A stretch of DNA of 64,000 nt from Sphingomonas sp. BK235 (GTDB taxonomy: Bacteria; Pseudomonadota; Alphaproteobacteria; Sphingomonadales; Sphingomonadaceae), in assembly GCF_004345855.1 (NCBI RefSeq), contig NZ_SLXN01000002.1:372001-436000 (forward strand), read 5' to 3'. Shown one piece after another: positions 45,788-56,428 of the stretch (position 1 is its first letter; the number at the start of each line of letters is the position of its first letter). Below the pieces are notes generated by a model. The model did not search any database. It was not told where the DNA came from and saw only the letters and a list, made by a program, of their open reading frames with translations. The translations under genes and the position numbers were made by a program.

Positions 45788-47074
45788 ATGCTGCGGAATC
45801 TACTGGCAATTGTAACGATCTCCGCGGCGCTGTCGGGATGTGGCGGGGGCGGCGGCGAGACCAGCGCCAACGCCGCCGCACCGGCTGACGCGGCCAGCCC
45901 CGCGGCCGCACCGGTCAATTACGGCAACGCCAAGCCCGCCGCGACCAAGCCCTTCACCACCGCCGCGGTAGCGACCTTCGACGAGCCCTGGGCGCTCGCC
46001 TTCCTGCCCGACCGGCGGATGCTGGTGACCGAGAAGCCCGGCAAGATGTGGCTGGTCACCTCCGCGGGTGCCAAGACCGCGGTGGGCGGGGTGCCGACCG
46101 TCCATGACGAGGGGCAGGGCGGCCTGCTCGACGTCGCGGTGTCGCCGCGGTTCGCGAGCGATCGTGCGGTGTATCTGACCTATAGCGAGCCGGGGCCGGG
46201 CGGCGACTCGCTCGCGCTGGCGCGCGCGACGATCGATCCTGCCGCGGCGCGCCCGGCGCTGACCGGGCTCCAGGTGATCTGGCGCCAGCTGCCGCGCGGC
46301 AAGGGCGGGCAGTTCGGCGGCTACATCGCCTTCGCCCCCGACGGGCAGCATCTGTTCCTCGCCGCCGGTGACCGGATGCGCATGGCGCCCGCGCAGGATC
46401 CCGACCAGCCGGTCGGCAAGATCCTGCGGCTGACGCTGGACGGCAAGCCCGCGCCGGGCAATCCGGGCGAGGGCAAGACCGGCAAGGCGACGGTCGGGCT
46501 GATCGACCCGCCCGCCAACACCGGCGCCGCGGCGAGCGCGCCCGTCCGGCAGGTGACGCTGCCCGGCCCCAATCTGACCCCGGCCGAGACGTGGAGCACG
46601 GGCCATCGCAACCAATATGGCCTGGCGTTCGATGCCAAGGGCCGGCTGTGGTCGACCGAGATGGGACCCAAGGGCGGCGACGAGCTGAACCTGATCGAGC
46701 CGGGCCGCAATTATGGCTGGCCGCTGGTGTCCTATGGCTCCAACTACGACGAGACGCCGATCCCGAGCCCGACCACGCGCCCCGAACTGGCGGAGCCCGC
46801 GCTCTACTGGAACCCGGTGATCGCCCCGGCGGGCTTGACCTTCTACGACGGCAACATGTTCCCCGAGTGGCGCGGCTCGGCGTTCATCGGCGGCCTGGCG
46901 GCGACCGCGCTGGTGCGGATCGCCTTCGACGGCACGACCGCGCGCGAGGCGGAGCGCTGGACCATGGACAATCGCATCCGCGCGGTGGTGAGCGGCCCCG
47001 ACGGCGCGCTGTGGCTGCTCGAGGACGGTGCGGGGGGTCGGCTGCTGCGGCTCACGTCGCGCCGCGCCGGCTGA
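45788..47074 (+). CDS. PQQ-dependent sugar dehydrogenase-like lipoprotein
   Basis: This 428-residue lipoprotein has lipobox ALSGC near residue 18, then a Gly/Ala-rich linker. The soluble beta-propeller of the glucose/sorbosone dehydrogenase family follows. Diagnostic segments are FDEPWALAFLPDRRMLVTEKPG, DEGQGGLLDVAVSPRF, GHRNQYGLAFDAKGRLWSTEMGPKGGDELN and NYGWPLVSYGSNYD. Members bind PQQ and oxidise aldoses, or act on other sugars. A gagaggg sequence before the ATG at 45788 is a plausible ribosome-binding site. No pqq genes lie in the window. Confidence 0.92.
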   Translation: MLRNLLAIVTISAALSGCGGGGGETSANAAAPADAASPAAAPVNYGNAKPAATKPFTTAAVATFDEPWALAFLPDRRMLVTEKPGKMWLVTSAGAKTAVGGVPTVHDEGQGGLLDVAVSPRFASDRAVYLTYSEPGPGGDSLALARATIDPAAARPALTGLQVIWRQLPRGKGGQFGGYIAFAPDGQHLFLAAGDRMRMAPAQDPDQPVGKILRLTLDGKPAPGNPGEGKTGKATVGLIDPPANTGAAASAPVRQVTLPGPNLTPAETWSTGHRNQYGLAFDAKGRLWSTEMGPKGGDELNLIEPGRNYGWPLVSYGSNYDETPIPSPTTRPELAEPALYWNPVIAPAGLTFYDGNMFPEWRGSAFIGGLAATALVRIAFDGTTAREAERWTMDNRIRAVVSGPDGALWLLEDGAGGRLLRLTSRRAG

Positions 47075-47177
47075 GCCGCGCGCGGGGGATCACGGCCCGG
47101 GCGTGATCCCCCCACCGGTACTGCACAGCGGGCCGCCTCGCGGTGCGGGGGAAGCGGATCGCGGCGCGGCGCCGCCT

Positions 47178-47206
47178 CTTGTGTTGCTTGAAAGACACAC
47201 CCATCT
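47178..47206 (+). promoter_or_regulatory. RpoH (sigma32)-like promoter of clpB
   Basis: cttg at 47178-47181, 18 bases, then cccatct at 47200-47206. Alphaproteobacterial RpoH promoters have a cttg -35 and a cytat/cccat-type -10 at 17-18 bases. The site lies 28 bases before the clpB ATG, and clpB is a classic heat-shock gene. Call based on motif and position only. Confidence 0.5.
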
Positions 47207-47233
47207 TGCGCCCCAGAACAACAGGGCGTCACG

Positions 47234-49813
<2,580 letters not shown>

Positions 49814-49839
49814 GGGGCTGAGTCTTTCCTGAGCCAGAT

Positions 49840-49968
49840 CCTCCCCGCTACGGAGAGGGGACCGCCGCGCGTTAGCGCGGTGGTGGGGGCTCTCCGCTCA
49901 CGAGCCGGCTCGTTCGCGGGAAGCCCCCTCCGTCGGCGCTGCGCGCCGCCACCTTCCCGCGAGCGGGG
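49840..49968. repeat. foldback repeat between clpB and GT2
   Basis: cctccccgctacggagagggg ... ttcccgcgagcggggcg form the outer pair. ccgccgcgcgttagcgcggtgg and its partner around ctgcgcgccgcc form the inner one. The region is a low-complexity foldback that fills the gap between two convergent genes. A short piece of the same sequence (ccctccccgctagcggg) occurs at the end of surf1, around 33603-33618. Confidence 0.6.
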
Positions 49969-49972
49969 CGGA

Positions 49973-50749
49973 TCAGGGCGTCGCGCTCTCCCATGTCTTC
50001 TCGCGCAGGTTGAGGTGGCTCAGCTTCCGCCGCGCCAGCCGCGGACCTAAGAAGCGGTAGAAATACCAGTCCTTCGCCGCTGCCGGTGTGAAATGGTAGA
50101 GCAGCCGTTCCGCCAGCGTCCACCGCACCCGCCGACGATCGTCGCGGCGATCCGACGGCACGCACCACAGATCGTAGGGGTAGACCACGCGTCCCTGCTG
50201 CACCACGCGCTGCATGATCTCGTGGTCCATCAGCACATAGGGCCAGTGGCGCTCGGCATAGCCCCCCGCCGCGACCAACGCGGCGGTGCGGAAGGTCTGG
50301 CCGAAGCCGCCGGTGTGGGTCTGCCTGGGCCACAGCCGGCTCACGATCTGGTTGTGCCGCCGCTTGCGTCGCGCCTTCGCCGAGTCACGCGGCACGTCGG
50401 TCGCCATCGCCGCGACCACCCCCCCGTCCGCATCGAAGGCGGCCTGCGCCGTCGCCAGATAATGCGGCGGGTAGAAGGTGTCGGCGTCGCCGAACGCGAC
50501 GAACTCGGTGGTGATCGCCGCCATCGCGCGTTCGAGCGCGACGATCTTGCCCGGGCGCTTCTCGTCGAGATGCACGATCTCCACCCCGTCGATCACGGCG
50601 GCCCGCGCGATCGCGGCGGACCTGTCGGTCGAGCCATTGTCGACCAGCACCAGCCGGAACGGCCGCAGCGTCTGCGCCGCCAGGCTGGCGAGCGTGTCGG
50701 CGAGATAGGCCTGCTCGTTGTAGTAAGCGATCACGACGGTCCATCTCAT
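49973..50749 (-). CDS. glycosyltransferase family 2
   Basis: This 258-residue protein starts MRWTVVIAYYNEQAYLADTLASLAAQTLRP. It has VLVDNGSTDRSAAIARAA and the DxD-like GDADTFYPPHYLATAQ, the GT-A fold signatures of GT2. It probably adds a sugar to a lipid- or surface-linked acceptor. The ATG overlaps the stop of the GT4 gene in front of it (atga), so they form an operon. No polymerase, flippase or nucleotide-sugar genes are next to it. It is convergent with clpB. Donor and acceptor are unknown. Confidence 0.88.
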   Translation of the reverse strand: MRWTVVIAYYNEQAYLADTLASLAAQTLRPFRLVLVDNGSTDRSAAIARAAVIDGVEIVHLDEKRPGKIVALERAMAAITTEFVAFGDADTFYPPHYLATAQAAFDADGGVVAAMATDVPRDSAKARRKRRHNQIVSRLWPRQTHTGGFGQTFRTAALVAAGGYAERHWPYVLMDHEIMQRVVQQGRVVYPYDLWCVPSDRRDDRRRVRWTLAERLLYHFTPAAAKDWYFYRFLGPRLARRKLSHLNLREKTWESATP

Positions 50750-51807
50750 GCGCCCCTCTCCGCCAGCCGCATCAGCGTCGCGCATACCGCGCGGCTGGTC
50801 GCGGGGCCGTGCGCGGCGATCACATGATCGCGTGCCGCCTGTCCCATGCGCTCGATACGCTCGGGATCGGCCAGCAGCTCCGCCACCCGCGCGGCGTAAT
50901 CGCGATCCTCCACCAGCAGACCGCAGCGCTCGGGGATGGCATAATCGTCGAACGAGCCGCGGAAGCCCACCACCGGCTTCCCGCACGCCATCGCCTCGAT
51001 GATCGCGCGGGGCAGATAATCGCGGCGGCCCGCATGGAAGAAGACGCGCGCGCGGGCGAGCAGCGCAGGCATCTCCGCACGATCGACCTGCCCGAGCCAC
51101 GCGATATGGGGATAGCGCGCGCGCAGCGCGTCGCGCTGCGGCCCGTCGCCCGCCACCGCGACGCGAAAGCGGGGCGACAAGCGACCGATCTCGTCGAAGC
51201 TCTTGTACGGCACCAGCCGGCTCGCCGCGATCAGGTCGTAGGTCGGTTCCGCCGCGATCGGCTTCCAGACGTCGAAGTCGATGATCTGGCCGACGAGCTG
51301 CGTCCTGGCCGCGGGATAGGCCCGTCGCCAGAACGGCGGCCGCGTCAGCCGCCGGCCCTGGACCGGGCTTTCCAGGAAGATGAACGCCGCGCGCGGCACG
51401 AGCCTGCTCCAATGCCCGCCGCCCAGGATGATCGCGTAGCGCCGCGTCCGCGGCCGCAGCACCTGATCGTAGAGCTTGTAGCCGACGCCGCCGTCGACCC
51501 CGATCAACACGAACAGGTCGGCCGGATCGTCGCGCGCGGCCGCGTTCAACGCGCTGCTGACATGATCGCGCGACCGGCCGCGGCGATCGTCGGCGGCGAA
51601 CAGGCGCACCGGATAGGGCGTGCCGCGACGCGGGTCGGACAGCAAGGTGCGGGTCTCTTCCCCCACCGCCCAAAACTCGACATCCGCCCCCATCGAAGCT
51701 AGGAGCGCGGGCAGGCGGCTGTCGCGATTGTCCCAGCTCAGCCACTCGGTTGAACCGGACAGTCCGTGATACGCCGGATAGGTCAGAACGAAGACGATGC
51801 GCGCCAT
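50746..51807 (-). CDS. glycosyltransferase, GT4-like
   Basis: This 353-residue protein has a GT-B fold shown mainly by the C-terminal half. AASRLVPYKSFDEIGRLSPRFRVAVAGDGPQ and LGQVDRAEMPALLARARVFFHAGRRDYLPRAIIEAMACGKPVVG match the GT4 nucleotide-binding region with its E-x7-E-like element. The N-terminal half (TYPAYHGLSGSTEWLSWDNR) is not typical of well-studied members. It is followed, with a 4-base overlap, by the GT2 gene. It is divergent from another GT2 gene, with 73 bases between. Substrate unknown. Confidence 0.85.
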   Translation of the reverse strand: MARIVFVLTYPAYHGLSGSTEWLSWDNRDSRLPALLASMGADVEFWAVGEETRTLLSDPRRGTPYPVRLFAADDRRGRSRDHVSSALNAAARDDPADLFVLIGVDGGVGYKLYDQVLRPRTRRYAIILGGGHWSRLVPRAAFIFLESPVQGRRLTRPPFWRRAYPAARTQLVGQIIDFDVWKPIAAEPTYDLIAASRLVPYKSFDEIGRLSPRFRVAVAGDGPQRDALRARYPHIAWLGQVDRAEMPALLARARVFFHAGRRDYLPRAIIEAMACGKPVVGFRGSFDDYAIPERCGLLVEDRDYAARVAELLADPERIERMGQAARDHVIAAHGPATSRAVCATLMRLAERGA

Positions 51808-51880
51808 GAACTCTTCTCCGGCCCAGCGATCGACCGGTGGGTTAGTCGGGGTGCGCCGCGAAGGCTAGGTTCCTCATCTC

Positions 51881-52669
51881 GTGACCAGCTCCCTTTTCCA
51901 CTTCGCCGATGACGGGCCGCGCGTCTCCTGCCTGATGGTCACCGCCGACCGGCGCGCGCTGGCCCAGCGCTCCGTCGGCTGCTTCCTGGCGCAGGATTAT
52001 TCCAACCGCGAGCTGATCATCGTCGACGACGGCGAGGAGGATTATGCGCCGATCCTGCGCGACATCCCCGCAGACCGGGTGGTGTATCACCGGCTCGACC
52101 GGCAGCCAGCGACGACGCTGGGCGAGCTGCGCAACCTGTCGCTCGACCTCGCGCGCGGCGAGCTGATCGCGCAATGGGACGACGACGATTGGTTCGCGCC
52201 GCATCGACTGTCGCATTCGGTCGACGCGCTCGGCGACAAGGCGGCGGTCTGGGGTGAGGCGACGCTGATGCACCTCGACGATCCCGCCTGGATCGATCGG
52301 CCCTATCTCGGCTGGTTCAAGGGCGGCGCGCCGAGCACGATCCTGCATCGCCGCCGCGACGACATCCGCTATCCCAGCGAGCGCAAAGGGGAAGACAGCA
52401 CCTATCGCGACGCCTGGCGACGGCTCGGCACCGCGCTGATCCGGCAGCAGGACGCGCACCTGCTGATCCGCTGCTTCCACGGCCGCAACACCTGGGACCG
52501 CCATCATTTCGAGCGCCGTCTGGCGTTGCGGCCGGCGCAGATCGTCGAGTGGCGGCTGCGGCAGCTGACCGGCACCACCGAACGCTATTCAGCCTTCCGG
52601 CTCAGCGCCGCGCAGCGCGACGCGTTCGACCTTTATGTCGCGCAGTCGCGCGCGCTGGGGCTGTTTTGA
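51881..52669 (+). CDS. glycosyltransferase family 2-like protein
   Basis: This 262-residue protein begins with GTG, MTSSLFHFADDGPRVSCLMVTADRRALAQRSVGCFLAQDYSNRELIIVDDG. The GT2 core is complete at VDDGEEDYAPIL and AQWDDDDWFAPHRL, the latter being the metal-binding acidic motif. The C-terminal third (HGRNTWDRHHFERRLALRPAQIVEWRL) is unlike the standard members. It is divergent from the GT4 gene. Its stop overlaps the start of the membrane protein gene (ttga), so both are coupled. Target glycan unknown. Confidence 0.85.
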   Translation: MTSSLFHFADDGPRVSCLMVTADRRALAQRSVGCFLAQDYSNRELIIVDDGEEDYAPILRDIPADRVVYHRLDRQPATTLGELRNLSLDLARGELIAQWDDDDWFAPHRLSHSVDALGDKAAVWGEATLMHLDDPAWIDRPYLGWFKGGAPSTILHRRRDDIRYPSERKGEDSTYRDAWRRLGTALIRQQDAHLLIRCFHGRNTWDRHHFERRLALRPAQIVEWRLRQLTGTTERYSAFRLSAAQRDAFDLYVAQSRALGLF

Positions 52670-53631
52670 GCGACCGCGGCGCGCCACCCGCCGGCGGGTG
52701 GCGGACCTGGGGCGAGCGGCCGTGGGTCCGGCGGCTCGGCGTGGCGGCGCGTGTGCTGTTCTTCGCGGGCATGATCGCCTGGATGGCGCTCAAGGTGAAC
52801 GCGATCGGCTGGCGCGAGGTGGCGCGGTCGCTGCCGACCGCTCCCTTGTTCTACGTGCTGTTCGTGGTCGCTTTCCTGGTGCTGCCCGCGTCGGAGATGG
52901 CGGTGTACCGCCTCATTTTCGCGCGACCGCTGCCGGGCAGCCTGCCCGTGCTGGTGCGCAAGCGCATCCTCAACAGCGCGCTGGTCGGCTATTCGGGCGA
53001 GCTGTACCTGTTCGTATGGCTCAAGCGCGTGATCGGGCTGAGCGGCAAGACGATCGCCATCGGGCTGAAGGACAATGCGATCCTGTCGGCGGTCGCGTCG
53101 GGGAGCGTGACGCTGCTGCTGCTGATCGGCTTCGCCGCGGCGGGGAGCGGACGGCGGATCGCGGCATGGCTCGATCCCGGCCCGGCGCTGCTGATCGCGG
53201 GCGCGGTCGGGGCGGTGCTGCTGGTGCCGCTGCTGTTCCGGTTGCGGCGCCAGCTGATCGCCATGCCGCTGCCGCTCGCCGCGCGCGTGCTGGGGATCCA
53301 TGTCGCGCGGATCGTGCTTGTGGTGCTGCTCCAGGCGACGCAATGGGCGGTGGTGCTGCCGCAGGAGCCGTGGAACGTGTGGCTGGTGTTCCTCACCGCG
53401 CAGATGGTGATCTCGCGGCTGCCGATCGTACCCAACCGCGACCTGCTGTTCCTGAGCGCCGGGCTGGAGATGAGCGGCGCGATCAACGGCCCGCGCGAGG
53501 CGATGGCGGGGCTGCTGCTCGCCGGCGGCGCGCTGAGCCAGGGGAGCAACCTCGTCTTCTACCTGCTCACCGCGCTGTGGCCGCAATCCGCCGTCGCGCC
53601 GGAGGATGCAGCGGCGGAGCAGGCGCGCTAG
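52666..53631 (+). CDS. polytopic membrane protein, unknown function
   Basis: This 321-residue protein is predicted to have about seven hydrophobic helices, including VAARVLFFAGMIAWMALKV, LPTAPLFYVLFVVAFLVLPASEMAVYRLIF and AILSAVASGSVTLLLLIGFAAA. I do not recognise the family securely. The layout is reminiscent of the lysylphosphatidylglycerol synthase-type membrane domain (UPF0104/AglD), but no catalytic motif stands out. It begins with TTG overlapping the stop of the upstream GT2 gene. This suggests that both act on the same glycan or lipid. Its place in a glycosyltransferase cluster is the only functional hint. Confidence 0.7.
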   Translation: MSDRGAPPAGGWRTWGERPWVRRLGVAARVLFFAGMIAWMALKVNAIGWREVARSLPTAPLFYVLFVVAFLVLPASEMAVYRLIFARPLPGSLPVLVRKRILNSALVGYSGELYLFVWLKRVIGLSGKTIAIGLKDNAILSAVASGSVTLLLLIGFAAAGSGRRIAAWLDPGPALLIAGAVGAVLLVPLLFRLRRQLIAMPLPLAARVLGIHVARIVLVVLLQATQWAVVLPQEPWNVWLVFLTAQMVISRLPIVPNRDLLFLSAGLEMSGAINGPREAMAGLLLAGGALSQGSNLVFYLLTALWPQSAVAPEDAAAEQAR

Positions 53632-53654
53632 CAACGGCGCGCGTGCGGTGCGGC

Positions 53655-55100
53655 CTATCGCGCCACCGCCGCCACCTCGGCCGGGGTCCAGCCGCCGCCC
53701 ATCGCCTGAAACAGAGCGACATAGCTGGTCAGCCGGTCGGCGCGCGCCTGCACCAGCGACAAGTCCGCGGTGAGCAACGTCCGCTGCGCGTCGAGCTGCT
53801 CGATATAGGCCGAATAGCCCGCGCGATAGCGGTTGGTAGCATTCTCCAGCGCGCCGCGCGACGCCGCCGCCTGCGCCGCCAGCGCGTCGGCCTGTTCGCC
53901 GGTGCGGCGCACGCCGGCGAGCGCGTCGTCCACCTCGCGGAACGCCACCAGCGCGGCGCGACGATAGCCATAGGCGGCCTGATCGCGCCGCGCGGTCGCG
54001 ACGCGCTCCTGCGCGCGCAGCCGCCCGCCGTCGAAGATCGGCCCGAGCACGCTGGTGCCAAGCGAGAAGATCAGCTCGGGCTGCGACAGCGCGGTCGACA
54101 GCACGAGGTTCCCCGCCCCCGTCAGCGACAGATTGGGCAGCATCGCGGCGCGCTGGCTGTCGAGCGTGCGGTCGGCCGCGACCAGGGTCTGCTCGGCCTG
54201 GAACAGGTCGGGGCGGCGGCGCAGCAACTGCGCGGGAAGCCCGCCGGGCAGCGGCGGCGCGACGAGCCGGTCGAGCGCGACCCCGCGCGCGACCGCGCGC
54301 GGCGAGTCGCCGGTGAGCAGCGCCAGCGCATTCTCCTGCCGCGCGATCGCCAGCTTGGCGGCGGGGACGAGCTGCTGCGTGGCGGCATATTCCGCCTGCG
54401 CCTGGCGATACTCCAGCCGCGAGGAATAGCCGGTCTCGTAGCGCCGCCGCGCGATCCGCAGCGCCTCGGCGCGCGCCGCGAGCGTCTGGCGCGCGATCGC
54501 GAGCCGCTGGTCGAGCGCGCGCAGCGTGACATAGACCGTCGCGGTGCTCGCCGCGGTGGCGAGCCGCACCGTGTCGCGCGCCGCGGCGGTGGCGAGCAGC
54601 TGGGCGCGCGCCGCGCGACTCGCCTGGCGCAGCCGGCCGAACAGGTCGAGGTCGTAGCTCAGCGTCACCCCCGGCTGCACCGCGGCGGCGCGCGCGGTGG
54701 TGCCCAGCGCGCTGATCGACTGGCCCTGCGTCTCGGGCACGCTGCCGCCGACCTGGGGGAGCAGTTGTGCGCGCGCCAGCGCCTCCGCGGCGCGCGCTTC
54801 CTCGATCCGTGCCGCGGCGGTGAGGACGTCGAGATTGTTGGCGAGCGCGCGCTCGACCAGCGCGGTCAGCACCGGGTCGCCGAAGCCCTGCCACCATGCC
54901 GCGCTCACCGGTGCGGCATCGGGCGCGGCCAGTGCGCTGCGCCACGCCGGCGGCGGCGCCACGGTGGCGTCGGGCGGCGCGGCGCGGCGCGGACCGGGCA
55001 GCGCGCAACCGGCCAGAAGGAGCGGGAGGAGGAGCGCGCGGAGGGTGCGGGCGGGGCGGCGCGCGGACGGCACGCCGGTGAGTCCGACGCGCTTTTCCAC
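53655..55100 (-). CDS. outer membrane efflux lipoprotein, NodT/OprM family
   Basis: This 481-residue TolC-type protein has a lipobox LLLAGC near the N-terminus. The two repeats typical of RND/MFS outer-membrane channels include AWWQGFGDPVLTALVERALANNLDVLTAAARIEEARA, LSYDLDLFGRLRQASRAARAQLL and RRRPDLFQAEQTLVAADR. It forms the outer-membrane exit duct for the HlyD/MFS pump encoded before it. The start is uncertain: I took the GTG at 55098-55100 close to the repeat element; 55073 (GTG) is another choice. The 96 bp repeat lies between this gene and hlyD. Confidence 0.9.
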   Translation of the reverse strand: MEKRVGLTGVPSARRPARTLRALLLPLLLAGCALPGPRRAAPPDATVAPPPAWRSALAAPDAAPVSAAWWQGFGDPVLTALVERALANNLDVLTAAARIEEARAAEALARAQLLPQVGGSVPETQGQSISALGTTARAAAVQPGVTLSYDLDLFGRLRQASRAARAQLLATAAARDTVRLATAASTATVYVTLRALDQRLAIARQTLAARAEALRIARRRYETGYSSRLEYRQAQAEYAATQQLVPAAKLAIARQENALALLTGDSPRAVARGVALDRLVAPPLPGGLPAQLLRRRPDLFQAEQTLVAADRTLDSQRAAMLPNLSLTGAGNLVLSTALSQPELIFSLGTSVLGPIFDGGRLRAQERVATARRDQAAYGYRRAALVAFREVDDALAGVRRTGEQADALAAQAAASRGALENATNRYRAGYSAYIEQLDAQRTLLTADLSLVQARADRLTSYVALFQAMGGGWTPAEVAAVAR

Positions 55101-55108
55101 ACCCCTGC

Positions 55109-55204
55109 CGTCATCCCGGACTTGTTCCGGGATCCACCCGTCCGCGCACGCGCCGGCCGGCAGGTTCGCGGCACGGTGGATCCCGGACCAAGCACGGGAT
55201 GACG
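55109..55204. repeat. 96 bp double-hairpin repeat, copy 8
   Basis: Arms cgtcatcccggacttgttcc... and ...gaccaagcacgggatgacg, with the usual variable centre. It lies inside the efflux operon, between the HlyD and NodT-type genes and 9 bases from the assumed NodT start. A single base (cac in agcacggg) breaks the arm pairing. Confidence 0.88.
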
Positions 55205-55276
55205 GCGAGGTGAGGCGCGACGCTTCGGTGCCGCAACCGACATCGCCTTCGTCCGTCACCGGGGTCGCCGACCGCC

Positions 55277-56428
55277 TCATCGCGGCGACGGCGTACCGGT
55301 GGTGTCGACGCGTGCCTGTACCGACATGCCCGGGCGCAGTCGCGCCGCGAGCCGCTGGCCCGGGTCGATCCGGAGACGCACCGCGATCCGCTGCGGCACC
55401 TTGGTGAAATTGCCCGTCGCATTGTCCGACTTGAGCACCGCGAACTCGCTCCCCGCCGCAGGCGAGATCCGCTCCACCCGGCCGGTCAGCCGCGCGTTGG
55501 CGAGCGCGTCGACGGTGAAGCTGGCGCGCTGTCCCACCGCGATCCGCGCGGTCTGCGCCTCCTTGTAATTGGCGATCACCCAGGTCTCGTCGGGCACCAG
55601 GAACATCAGCTGCGACCCGGCGGTGACATATTGGCCGACGCGCACGCCGACCTCGCTCAGCCGTCCGGCCTCGGGCGCGCGCACCACGGTGTTCGCCAGA
55701 TCGATCCGCGCCAGCCGCAGCGCCGCGCGCGCGCCGGAGACGCCGGCCTGCTGTCCGCCGCGCCCGACCTCGACGGTGCGGATATCCTGCCGCGCGATCT
55801 CGCGCGCGGCCTGCGCCTGCGCCAGTTTCGCCTCGGCCTGGCGCAGCGCGGCGAGCGTCTGGTCGCGCTCGCGCAGGCTCACCGACCCGTCGGTGACGAG
55901 ATCGTCGACGCGGTTCATGTCCGCGCGCGCACGGAGCAGCTGCGCGCGCGCGTCGGCCAGCGCCGCCTCCTGCCCGCCGAAGCTGGCCTGCCGGCTCGCC
56001 GCGGCCTGAACGCTGTTGGCCAGCGTCGCCTCGGCATTCTCGACCTGCGCCTCGGCCTGCTGGACGCGCTGGCGGTAGATGCGCTGATCCACCACCACCA
56101 GCGGCTGGCCGGCGCGGACCGTGGCGAAGTCGCGCACCAGCACCTGCTCGACATAGCCCGACACCTGCGGCGCGATCACGGTGGTCCGGCCGCGGACATA
56201 CGCATTGTCGGTCGACTCATAGTCGCTGGTGAAAGGCCACATCCGCCACGCCGCGAGCACCGCCGCGATCCCCGCGAGCGCGAGCAGCACGATCAGCCCG
56301 GTGGCGAAGCGCGACAGGCGCGGTGGGCGCCAGCCCGACCCCGTCGGCGCGGTGGCGGCGACGCTGGCCGCCGCGGCGCGCTCCTCGGTGACGGGGCCGG
56401 GGGCGACGGGCGAACGGGGATCGGTCAT
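55277..56428 (-). CDS. HlyD/EmrA family membrane fusion protein
   Basis: This 383-residue periplasmic adaptor has one N-terminal transmembrane helix (TGLIVLLALAGIAAVLAAW). TDNAYVRGRTTVIAPQVSGYVEQVLV is the EmrA/HlyD signature, followed by a long coiled-coil hairpin (about residues 105-230). Then come lipoyl and beta-barrel parts: NTVVRAPEAGRLSEVGVRVGQYVTAGSQLM and DETWVIANYKEAQ. It links the inner-membrane MFS pump to the NodT-type channel. The start overlaps the stop of the MFS gene (atga). It carries no sign of damage. Confidence 0.95.
   Translation of the reverse strand: MTDPRSPVAPGPVTEERAAAASVAATAPTGSGWRPPRLSRFATGLIVLLALAGIAAVLAAWRMWPFTSDYESTDNAYVRGRTTVIAPQVSGYVEQVLVRDFATVRAGQPLVVVDQRIYRQRVQQAEAQVENAEATLANSVQAAASRQASFGGQEAALADARAQLLRARADMNRVDDLVTDGSVSLRERDQTLAALRQAEAKLAQAQAAREIARQDIRTVEVGRGGQQAGVSGARAALRLARIDLANTVVRAPEAGRLSEVGVRVGQYVTAGSQLMFLVPDETWVIANYKEAQTARIAVGQRASFTVDALANARLTGRVERISPAAGSEFAVLKSDNATGNFTKVPQRIAVRLRIDPGQRLAARLRPGMSVQARVDTTGTPSPR

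Noticed and set aside
49973..53631. Glycosyltransferase cluster as a complete capsule or O-antigen locus
   Set aside because: There is no polymerase, flippase, export or nucleotide-sugar synthesis gene next to it, so only a partial glycan module can be claimed.
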